From: Bradyrhizobium nitroreducens
Lineage (GTDB): Bacteria > Pseudomonadota > Alphaproteobacteria > Rhizobiales > Xanthobacteraceae
DNA length: 64,000 nt
Direction of reading: 5' to 3'
Assembly: GCF_002776695.1 (NCBI RefSeq)
Contig: NZ_LFJC01000003.1
Location: 6,555,984 to 6,619,983 of the forward strand
A model generated the notes under the pieces. That model was given only the letters and a program-made list of their open reading frames with translations. It ran no database searches and was not told the DNA's origin. Both the position numbers and the translations under genes were made by a program. Below, in pieces: positions 20,003-28,121 of the stretch (position 1 is the first letter of the stretch; every line of letters starts with the position of its first letter).

Positions 20003-20982
20003 TGGGGCAGCAGGCGCCAATCCAGTTTGACCGCGCCTCGGGGACCCTGGAAGGGGCCAACCTGTGGGAGCGGACGGCTGCCTTGGCGCTGATGACGGGA
20101 TCGAAGATCTCCTCGCATTTCTCGCATATGGGCTACATCGCCTGCGCGAATCTGCTGCGGAAGACGCTGCCCGAGCGCAATATCGCGATCAGGCTCAATC
20201 CCGACGCCGTGTTCGAATTCCCTTACGGCGACGGCTATTGGAGCAAGCTGCTCAACCGCTCCTACAATTACGAGGACGAGCTCGAGCTGCTGTTCGCCGA
20301 TAGCATCGACGTCGACTACACGTTGCTCGATTGCGGCGCCAATTACGGCTACTGGTCGGTGCTGGTGTCGAGCAAGCCGTTCGGCTCGCACAAGGCGATC
20401 GCGATCGAGCCGTCGGGGCAGAACTACCCGAAGCTCGCCAACAACGCCCGCGTCAACGCTGGTCGCTTCGAGACCCTGAAATGCGCCATCGGCGCCACCC
20501 GCGGCACCGCGCGGCTCTCCGGGACCAAGCACGAGGCCTTCAGCATCGCCGGCGATCCCTCGGCGGGCGGTGAGGAGGTGCCGGTCATCTCGCTCGACAA
20601 TCTCATCGACGACGGCAGGATTGCCGCCACCGGCAAGTACCTGATCAAGCTCGACGTCGAGGGCGTCGAGATCGAGGCGATCAAGGGCGGCGCGCGGCTG
20701 CTGCAGGCCGACAGCGTCGTCATGTGCGAGGAACACGGCAGCGACCGCTCGCATGCGGTGTCGCGCTACATCCTCGAGCAGACCCCGCTGAAGCTGATCG
20801 TGTTCGATCCGCGCAGCAACCGGATGGAGACCGTGACCGAGCTGTCGATCCTCGACCGCATCAAGGTCTCGACCCACGTCGGCTACAACGTTTTCGGCAC
20901 CGCAAGCGCATTCTGGCAGGACAGGATCGAAGCCCTGAATGCCAAGAACTTGAATGCGAAGTCCGCGCGCCGCATGCAGTGA
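20002..20982 (+). CDS. FkbM-family SAM-dependent methyltransferase inside the nuo operon
   Basis: A 326-residue predicted methyltransferase. The SAM-binding motif I is LLDCGANYGYWSVLVS (about residues 109-124), followed by the acidic post-I strand AIAIEPSGQNY. The FkbM C-terminal block YLIKLDVEGVEIEAIKGGA is near residues 213-231. It starts within the nuoD stop (TGATG) and is 12 bp from nuoE, so it is co-translated with complex I genes. FkbM enzymes O-methylate small molecules or sugars; no such substrate is evident here. It could modify a complex I subunit or ubiquinone-related lipid, or simply be a passenger. Role unknown; fold assignment good. Confidence 0.85.
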   Translation: MGQQAPIQFDRASGTLEGANLWERTAALALMTGSKISSHFSHMGYIACANLLRKTLPERNIAIRLNPDAVFEFPYGDGYWSKLLNRSYNYEDELELLFADSIDVDYTLLDCGANYGYWSVLVSSKPFGSHKAIAIEPSGQNYPKLANNARVNAGRFETLKCAIGATRGTARLSGTKHEAFSIAGDPSAGGEEVPVISLDNLIDDGRIAATGKYLIKLDVEGVEIEAIKGGARLLQADSVVMCEEHGSDRSHAVSRYILEQTPLKLIVFDPRSNRMETVTELSILDRIKVSTHVGYNVFGTASAFWQDRIEALNAKNLNAKSARRMQ

Positions 20983-20994
20983 GAGATTGAACAG

Positions 20995-21606
20995 ATGTCC
21001 GTTCGCCGATTAGCACCGAAGGAAGTCCAGCCCGCGAGCTTTGCGTTCACGGATGAGAACCTCGCATTCGCCAAGCAGCAGATCGCGAAATATCCTGCCG
21101 GACGGCAGGCTTCCGCGGTCATCGCCATTCTCTGGCGCGCGCAGGAGCAGCACGATGGCTGGGTCTCGGAAGCCGCGATCCGCGTCATCGCCGACATGCT
21201 CGACATGCCCTATATCCGCGTGCTCGAGGTTGCGACCTTCTACACCATGTTCCAGCTCGCACCCGTGGGCAAGAAGGCCCACGTCCAGGTTTGCGGCACC
21301 ACGCCGTGCCGGCTGCGCGGCGCCGAGGATCTGATCCACGTCTGCGAGCACCGCATCCATCACGAGCCCTTCCATCTCTCCAAGGACGGCAATTTCAGCT
21401 GGGAAGAGGTCGAGTGCCTGGGAGCCTGCGTGAACGCGCCGATGGTGCTGATCGGCAAGGACACCTATGAGGACCTGACCAAGGAAAGCTTCGGCAAGGT
21501 GCTCGACGGTTTTGCTTCGGGCAATCCGCCCAAGCCCGGTCCGCAGAACGGCCGCCAGTTCTCGGCGCCGATATCAGGACCGACCACGCTGAAGGAGATC
21601 ACCTGA
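20995..21606 (+). CDS. nuoE: NADH-quinone oxidoreductase subunit E (cluster N1a)
   Basis: A 203-residue thioredoxin-fold subunit of the NADH-oxidising module, holding the [2Fe-2S] cluster N1a. Ligands C100 and C105 (VCGTTPCRLRG) and C141 and C145 (ECLGACVNAP) are all present. The last 45 residues (Pro/Gly-rich, SGNPPKPGPQNGRQF) are a low-complexity tail. The stop overlaps the following small gene by 1 base (TGATG). Confidence 0.98.
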   Translation: MSVRRLAPKEVQPASFAFTDENLAFAKQQIAKYPAGRQASAVIAILWRAQEQHDGWVSEAAIRVIADMLDMPYIRVLEVATFYTMFQLAPVGKKAHVQVCGTTPCRLRGAEDLIHVCEHRIHHEPFHLSKDGNFSWEEVECLGACVNAPMVLIGKDTYEDLTKESFGKVLDGFASGNPPKPGPQNGRQFSAPISGPTTLKEIT

Positions 21607-21812
21607 TGCGTGATCTCTCGCAGCCTTTGGTGCAGGGGAGCGGTGCCATGAAGAAGTGGGGCTTCGTCGCGATGCACGCCGCCGTGGCGGCCGCCTTCAT
21701 CTTCCTGGTACAGCGCTTCACCCTGAACGCGTCGCTGGAATCCAGTCTGCTCTGGGCGCTGACCTTCGCCGTCTGCGCCGCCGGACTTGCCTACAAGCAG
21801 ACCATTCGTTGA
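21606..21812 (+). CDS. Small two-helix membrane protein in the nuo operon
   Basis: A 68-residue protein (or 54 residues from the ATG at 21648). Two hydrophobic segments are predicted at about residues 19-37 and 45-62, ending GLAYKQTIR. It begins on the TGATG overlap with nuoE and ends 15 bp before nuoF, so it is surely co-expressed. I do not recognise it as a known complex I subunit. Candidates are an accessory or assembly factor of the rhizobial enzyme. Confidence 0.75.
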   Translation: MRDLSQPLVQGSGAMKKWGFVAMHAAVAAAFIFLVQRFTLNASLESSLLWALTFAVCAAGLAYKQTIR

Positions 21813-21827
21813 TCGGAAAGCACTGAT

Positions 21828-23153
<1,326 letters not shown>

Positions 23154-23158
23154 AGAGA

Positions 23159-23368
23159 ATGGCCGACGAACCCGACAACATCGTGCTTGCCTTGCTGCGC
23201 AAGATCGATCAGCGAACTGAGCGGATGGCAGACGATCTGCAGGATGTGAAGGTGCGCGTGACCGCGATGGAAGAGGGCTTGGCCGGAGTGAACCGTAGAC
23301 TTGATCGGCTGGAGATTCGCGTTGACCGGATCGAGAGACGCCTCGAGCTGACCGACGTATCGCATTGA
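23159..23368 (+). CDS. Short coiled-coil protein between nuoF and nuoG
   Basis: A 69-residue, highly charged protein. From residue 10 on it shows heptad-like spacing (LLRKIDQRTERMADDLQDV, then RVTAMEEGLAGVNRRLDRLE), predicting one continuous coiled coil. The ATG lies 5 bp after the nuoF stop behind AGAGAGA, and nuoG begins 13 bp downstream. Short proteins of this kind are common in Bradyrhizobium, often in several copies; here it is locked into the complex I transcript. Function unknown. It may be an assembly or oligomerisation factor, or an inserted stray gene that is tolerated. Confidence 0.75.
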   Translation: MADEPDNIVLALLRKIDQRTERMADDLQDVKVRVTAMEEGLAGVNRRLDRLEIRVDRIERRLELTDVSH

Positions 23369-23381
23369 GAGAACTGAGCCA

Positions 23382-25457
23382 ATGACCAAGCTCATCATCG
23401 ACGGCAAAGAGATCGATGTGCCCGCCGAATACACGCTGCTTCAGGCGTGCGAGGCGGCCGGCGCCGAGATTCCGCGCTTCTGCTATCACGAGCGGCTGTC
23501 GATCGCCGGCAATTGCCGGATGTGCCTCGTCGAGGTGAAGGGCGGCCCGAAGCCGGTCGCGAGCTGCGCCTGGGGCGTGCGCGACTGCCGTCCGGGCCCC
23601 AAGGGCGAGCCGCCGGAGATCTCGACGCGTTCCCCGATGGTGAAGAAGGCACGCGAAGGCGTGATGGAATTCCTTCTGATCAACCATCCCTTGGACTGCC
23701 CGATCTGCGACCAGGGCGGCGAGTGCGATCTGCAGGACCAGGCGATGGGCTATGGTGTCGACACCAGCCGCTTCGCCGAGAACAAGCGCGCGGTCGAGGA
23801 CAAATATCTCGGCGCGCTGGTCAAGACCTCGATGAACCGCTGCATCCAGTGCACGCGCTGCGTCCGCTTCTCGGCGGAAGTCGCCGGCGCCCCCGAGATG
23901 GGCGCCACCGGCCGCGGCGAGGACATGGAGATCACGACCTATCTCGAGCACGCGCTGACGTCGGAATTGCAGGGCAATCTCGTCGACATCTGCCCGGTCG
24001 GCGCGCTGACCTCGAAGCCCTACGCCTTCGCCGCGCGTCCGTGGGAGCTCGGCAAGACCCAGTCGATCGACGTCATGGACGGCGTGGGATCTGCGATCCG
24101 CGTCGACACCCGCGGCCGTGAGGTGATGCGCGTACTGCCCCGCATCAACGAGGCCGTGAACGAGGAGTGGATCTCCGACAAGACCCGCCACATCGTCGAC
24201 GGCCTGCGCACCCAGCGCCTCGATCGTCCCTATGTCCGCGAGGCCGGCAAGCTGCGCGCGGCAACGTGGCCCGAGGCCTTCGCCGCGATCGCAGCGAAGG
24301 CGGCGCGCACCGACGGCAAGCGCATCGGCGCGATCGCCGGCGACCTCGCCGGTGTCGAGGAGATGTTCGCGCTGAAGGACCTGCTCGCCAAGTTCGGCTC
24401 GGGCAACCTGGCGGTGCAGGGCGGCGATGCCTTCGATCCCGCACTCGGCCGTGGCTCCTACATCTTCAACCCGACGCTCGCAGGCGTCGAGCAGGCCGAC
24501 GCGCTGCTCATCATCGGCGCCAATCCGCGGAAAGAGGCGGCCGTGTTCAACGCCCGCATCCGCAAGCGGTGGCGCGCCGGCGGCTTCAAGGTCGGCGTCA
24601 TCGGCGCCAAGGTCGATCTCACCTACGACTATGATCATCTCGGTGCGGGTACCGAGACGCTCGGTGAGCTCGCGGCCGGCAAGCACTCCTTCATGGACGT
24701 GCTGAAGAACGCCAAGAATCCGATCATCCTGGTCGGCGCGGGCGCGGCCGCCCGTCACGACGGCGCGGCCATTCTCGCCGCCGCCGCCAAGCTGGCGCTC
24801 GATGTCGGCGCTCTCAAGGACGGCTGGACCGGCTTTGGCGTGCTGCACGAGACCGCTTCGCGGGTCGGTGCGCTCGACATCGGCTTCTCCGCAACCGGCG
24901 GCGGCCTGAATGCCGCGCAGATGACGACGTTCGGCACGCTGGACCTGCTGTTCCTGCTCGGTGCCGACGAGATCAACGCCCCCGACGGCACCTTCGTCGT
25001 CTACATCGGCACCCATGGCGACCGCGGCGCCCATCGCGCCGACGTGATCCTGCCGGCGGCCGCCTACACCGAGAAGTCCGCGATCTACGTCAACACCGAA
25101 GGCCGCGTGCAGATGACGGGCCGCGCCGCGTTCCCGCCGGGCGAAGCCCGCGAGGACTGGGCGATCGTTCGCGCACTGTCGGAGGCGCTCGGCAAGAAGC
25201 TCGGCTACGACTCGCTGGCCGCGCTGCGCCAGGCGGTCTTCAAGGCCGTGCCGCATCTGATCCGTCTCGACCAGATCGAGGCCGGCTCCGCCGACCAGAT
25301 CAGGAAGCTGGCGGGGAAGGGCGGCTCGCCCGAGAAGGCGCCGTTCAAGCCGCTGGTCGAGGACTTCTATTTGACCAACCCAATCGCGCGTGCATCCGCC
25401 GTGATGGCGGAGTGCTCGCGGCTTGCCTCCGGGCAGATGCTGACCGCAGCGGAGTGA
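23382..25457 (+). CDS. nuoG: NADH-quinone oxidoreductase subunit G (75 kDa)
   Basis: A 691-residue iron-sulfur subunit relaying electrons through N1b, N5 and N4. Ligands for N1b are C34, C45, C48 and C62. N5 has H102, C106, C109 and C115 (NHPLDCPICDQGGEC). N4 has C154, C157, C160 and C204. The extra N7 site motif found in E. coli and Thermus is not seen. After C62 there is a Cys/Pro-containing stretch WGVRDCRPGPKGEPPE that lengthens the loop compared with E. coli. A molybdopterin-oxidoreductase-like domain with no cofactor fills residues about 220-690. Confidence 0.97.
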   Translation: MTKLIIDGKEIDVPAEYTLLQACEAAGAEIPRFCYHERLSIAGNCRMCLVEVKGGPKPVASCAWGVRDCRPGPKGEPPEISTRSPMVKKAREGVMEFLLINHPLDCPICDQGGECDLQDQAMGYGVDTSRFAENKRAVEDKYLGALVKTSMNRCIQCTRCVRFSAEVAGAPEMGATGRGEDMEITTYLEHALTSELQGNLVDICPVGALTSKPYAFAARPWELGKTQSIDVMDGVGSAIRVDTRGREVMRVLPRINEAVNEEWISDKTRHIVDGLRTQRLDRPYVREAGKLRAATWPEAFAAIAAKAARTDGKRIGAIAGDLAGVEEMFALKDLLAKFGSGNLAVQGGDAFDPALGRGSYIFNPTLAGVEQADALLIIGANPRKEAAVFNARIRKRWRAGGFKVGVIGAKVDLTYDYDHLGAGTETLGELAAGKHSFMDVLKNAKNPIILVGAGAAARHDGAAILAAAAKLALDVGALKDGWTGFGVLHETASRVGALDIGFSATGGGLNAAQMTTFGTLDLLFLLGADEINAPDGTFVVYIGTHGDRGAHRADVILPAAAYTEKSAIYVNTEGRVQMTGRAAFPPGEAREDWAIVRALSEALGKKLGYDSLAALRQAVFKAVPHLIRLDQIEAGSADQIRKLAGKGGSPEKAPFKPLVEDFYLTNPIARASAVMAECSRLASGQMLTAAE

Positions 25458-25461
25458 GCTG

Positions 25462-26529
25462 ATGGAATTTTTCGAAAGCGCATTCTGGACCGGTTTCCTC
25501 TGGCCCCTGATCATCATGGTCGCCGAGAGCGTGCTGGTGCTCGTCGTCCTCTTGGTGGCGATCGCCTACATCCTGCTCGCCGACCGCAAGATCTGGGCGG
25601 CGGTGCAGATCCGCCGCGGCCCGAACGTGGTCGGCCCGTGGGGCCTGCTGCAATCCTTCGCGGACCTCCTGAAGTTCGTGCTGAAAGAGCCGATCATCCC
25701 GGCCGGCGCCAACAAGGGCGTCTTCCTGCTTGCGCCGCTGGTCTCGTGCGTGCTCGCGCTCGCGGCCTGGGCGGTGATCCCGACCAATCTCGGCTGGGTG
25801 ATCTCCGACATCAATGTCGGCATCCTCTTCATCTTCGCGATCTCGTCGCTGTCGATCTACGGCATCATCATGGCCGGCTGGTCGTCGAACTCGAAGTACC
25901 CGTTCCTGGCCGCGCTGCGCTCCGCGGCGCAGATGGTGTCCTATGAAGTCTCGATCGGCTTCGTCATCATCACGGTGCTGCTCTGCGCCGGCACGCTGAA
26001 CCTGTCGGCCGTGGTCGAGGCTCAGCACGTGCGCGGTCTGGCCAGCCTGATCGGGCTGCCGCAGCTCACCATCCTGAACTGGTACGTCTGGCCGCTGTTC
26101 CCGATGTTCGTGGTGTTCTACGTCTCGGCGCTGGCGGAGACCAACCGTCCGCCCTTCGACCTCGTCGAAGCGGAATCCGAGCTCGTCGCCGGCTTCATGG
26201 TCGAGTACGGCTCGACGCCGTACCTGCTGTTCATGCTCGGCGAGTACGTTGCGATCGTCACGATGTGCGCGATGGCGACGATCCTGTTCCTCGGGGGCTG
26301 GCTGCCGCCGGTGGACCTGCCGCCCTTCAACTGGGTGCCGGGGATCATCTGGTTCTCGCTGAAGCTGTTCTTCATGTTCTTCCTGTTCGCGATGGCAAAG
26401 GCGATCGTGCCGCGCTACCGCTATGACCAACTGATGCGCCTCGGCTGGAAGGTCTTCCTGCCGCTGTCGCTGGCGATGGTGATCGTGGTGGCCGGCGTGC
26501 TGCATTTCGCCGGCATCGCGCCGAAGTGA
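25462..26529 (+). CDS. nuoH: NADH-quinone oxidoreductase subunit H
   Basis: A 355-residue membrane subunit with eight or nine helices, forming the junction between the quinone site and the proton-pumping arm. Marks are RRGPNVVGPWGLLQSFADLLK (in two pieces: RRGPNVVGPWG and LLQSFADLLK), the acidic loop ETNRPPFDLVEAESELVAGF, and the C-terminal RYRYDQLMRLGWK. It begins 4 bp after the nuoG stop. Confidence 0.98.
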   Translation: MEFFESAFWTGFLWPLIIMVAESVLVLVVLLVAIAYILLADRKIWAAVQIRRGPNVVGPWGLLQSFADLLKFVLKEPIIPAGANKGVFLLAPLVSCVLALAAWAVIPTNLGWVISDINVGILFIFAISSLSIYGIIMAGWSSNSKYPFLAALRSAAQMVSYEVSIGFVIITVLLCAGTLNLSAVVEAQHVRGLASLIGLPQLTILNWYVWPLFPMFVVFYVSALAETNRPPFDLVEAESELVAGFMVEYGSTPYLLFMLGEYVAIVTMCAMATILFLGGWLPPVDLPPFNWVPGIIWFSLKLFFMFFLFAMAKAIVPRYRYDQLMRLGWKVFLPLSLAMVIVVAGVLHFAGIAPK

Positions 26530-26537
26530 GGGCTGTC

Positions 26538-27032
26538 ATGGGTATCAACGTCAACGCCACTGCACGCTCGCTTCTGTTGTCGGAATTCGTCTCGGCGTTC
26601 TTCCTCGCCATGCGCTATTTCTTCCAGCCGAAGCCGACGCTGAACTATCCGTTCGAGAAGGGCCCGATCTCGCCGCGCTTCCGCGGCGAGCACGCGCTGC
26701 GCCGCTATCCGAACGGCGAAGAGCGCTGCATCGCCTGCAAGCTGTGCGAGGCGGTCTGCCCGGCGCAGGCCATCACCATCGAGGCCGGCCCGCGCCGCAA
26801 CGACGGCACCCGCCGCACCGTGCGCTACGACATCGACATGGTGAAGTGCATCTATTGCGGCCTCTGCCAGGAGGCCTGTCCTGTGGACGCCATCGTCGAA
26901 GGCCCGAACTTCGAGTTCGCGACCGAGACCCGCGAGGAACTGTTCTATGACAAGGCCAAGCTGCTCGCCAACGGCGATCGCTGGGAACGCGAGATCGCGA
27001 AAGCGATCGAGCTCGACGCGCCGTACCGGTGA
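26538..27032 (+). CDS. nuoI: NADH-quinone oxidoreductase subunit I (clusters N6a and N6b)
   Basis: A 164-residue ferredoxin-like subunit. The two [4Fe-4S] motifs are CIACKLCEAVCP (C64, C67, C70, C74) and CIYCGLCQEACP (C104, C107, C110, C114). The ATG at 26538 follows GAGGG; an in-frame GTG at 26526 would extend it by 4 residues. It is followed not directly by nuoJ but by a palindromic repeat (27056-27169). Confidence 0.98.
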   Translation: MGINVNATARSLLLSEFVSAFFLAMRYFFQPKPTLNYPFEKGPISPRFRGEHALRRYPNGEERCIACKLCEAVCPAQAITIEAGPRRNDGTRRTVRYDIDMVKCIYCGLCQEACPVDAIVEGPNFEFATETREELFYDKAKLLANGDRWEREIAKAIELDAPYR

Positions 27033-27041
27033 GGTGAGGGC

Positions 27042-27173
27042 ATGATCCTTCCCGCCATCACCACGTCATTCCGGGGCGCGCGCAGCGCGAACCCGGAATC
27101 TCGCGCCATAACCTCCAGATTCCGGGTTCGCGGGCTTTGCCCGCGCCCCGGAATGACGGGGAATGCCCGATGA
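27042..27173 (+). CDS. 43-codon leader frame ending on the nuoJ start (created by repeat insertion)
   Basis: This short frame begins ATGATCCTTCCCGC, the same 14 bases that begin nuoJ, and sits behind GGTGAGGTGAGGGC, a good Shine-Dalgarno that was probably the original site for nuoJ. It reads through the repeat element (residues such as TTSFRGARSANPESRA) and stops with TGA at 27171-27173, overlapping the nuoJ ATG as ATGA. The product is unlikely to be functional. Translation of the frame could deliver ribosomes to nuoJ by coupling. Confidence 0.35.
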   Translation: MILPAITTSFRGARSANPESRAITSRFRVRGLCPRPGMTGNAR

Positions 27174-27183
27174 TCCTTCCCGC
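27042..27183. repeat. Palindromic intergenic repeat with flanking 14-bp duplication
   Basis: Left arm 27064-27101 (starting CGTCATTCCGGGG) and right arm 27117-27158 (ending CCCCGGAATGACG) form a long near-perfect inverted repeat with small inner hairpins. This is one of the palindromic repeats common in Bradyrhizobium intergenic DNA. The sequence ATGATCCTTCCCGC flanks it at 27042-27055 and 27170-27183, which is what a target duplication at insertion would leave. The direct repeat spacing is 128 bp. Confidence 0.85.
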
Positions 27184-27808
27184 GCTGTTCTTCTATCTCT
27201 TCGCCGGCGTCTGCGTCGCCTCGGCCGTGATGGTGATTGTCTCGCGCAATCCCGTGCACTCCGTGCTGTACCTGATCCTGGCCTTCGTCAACGCCTCCGG
27301 CCTGTTCGTGCTGATGGGAGCCGAGTTCCTCGGCATGATGCTGATCGTCGTCTATGTCGGCGCGGTCGCGGTGCTGTTCCTGTTCGTGATCATGATGCTC
27401 GATGTCGACTTCCTCGAGCTGCGCGAGGGCTTCATCGAGTACCTGCCGGTCGGCCTCGTGATCGGCGGCATCTTCCTGTTCGAGCTGCTGCTCACCGTCG
27501 GCTTCTGGGTCATCAACCCCGGTGTCAGCAAGACGATCACGGCGGCGATCCCGACCAATGTCAGCAACACCGAGGCGCTCGGGCTCGTGCTGTATACCAA
27601 GTACATCCACTACTTCCAGCTCTCGGGCATGGTGCTGCTGGTCGCCATGATCGGCGCCATCGTGCTGACACTGCGCCACAAGGCGAGCGTGAAGCGGCAG
27701 GACATCAACGTTCAGAACGCGCGCACGCCCGAGATGGCGATGGCGATGCGCAAGGTGGCGCCGGGGCAGGGGCTCTCGGATGCCGATGCGGCGGAGTGGG
27801 TGAAATGA
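27170..27808 (+). CDS. nuoJ: NADH-quinone oxidoreductase subunit J
   Basis: A 212-residue membrane subunit with five helices. It starts MILPALFFYLFAGVCV. The conserved TM3 region EFLGMMLIVVYVGAVAVLFLF (here shown only in part: MMLIVVYVGAVAVLFLF) holds the pi-bulge helix region important in coupling. The start at 27170 is at the second copy of the duplicated 14 bases, so its own ribosome site is weak (GACGGGG). The C-terminus overlaps nuoK by 4 bp (ATGA). Confidence 0.97.
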   Translation: MILPALFFYLFAGVCVASAVMVIVSRNPVHSVLYLILAFVNASGLFVLMGAEFLGMMLIVVYVGAVAVLFLFVIMMLDVDFLELREGFIEYLPVGLVIGGIFLFELLLTVGFWVINPGVSKTITAAIPTNVSNTEALGLVLYTKYIHYFQLSGMVLLVAMIGAIVLTLRHKASVKRQDINVQNARTPEMAMAMRKVAPGQGLSDADAAEWVK

Positions 27809-28113
27809 CGATCGGGCTCGGACATTACCTGGCGGTCGGCGCGATCCTGTTCACGCTCGGGATCCTCGGCATCTTCCTGAACCGCAAGAACATCATCGTC
27901 ATCCTGATGTCGATCGAGCTGATCCTGCTCTCGGTCAACATCAACCTCGTGGCGTTCTCGACCTTCCTCGGCGACATCGTCGGCCAGGTCTTCGCGCTGC
28001 TGGTGCTGACCGTCGCGGCCGCTGAAGCCGCGATCGGTCTCGCCATCCTGGTGGTCTATTTCCGCAACCGCGGCTCGATCGCGGTTGAGGACGTCAATCT
28101 GATGAAGGGCTGA
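27805..28113 (+). CDS. nuoK: NADH-quinone oxidoreductase subunit K
   Basis: A 102-residue, three-helix antiporter-like subunit. The conserved glutamates are in MSIELILLSVNINLV and AAAEAAIGLAILV, the two essential membrane carboxylates of the family. It overlaps nuoJ by 4 bp and precedes nuoL by 8 bp. Confidence 0.98.
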   Translation: MTIGLGHYLAVGAILFTLGILGIFLNRKNIIVILMSIELILLSVNINLVAFSTFLGDIVGQVFALLVLTVAAAEAAIGLAILVVYFRNRGSIAVEDVNLMKG

Positions 28114-28121
28114 GCGCTCAA

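Noticed and set aside
27042..27183. An insertion sequence at nuoI-nuoJ
   Set aside because: The element is about 115 bp, has no transposase and is a palindromic repeat. It is better described as a small non-autonomous repeat.
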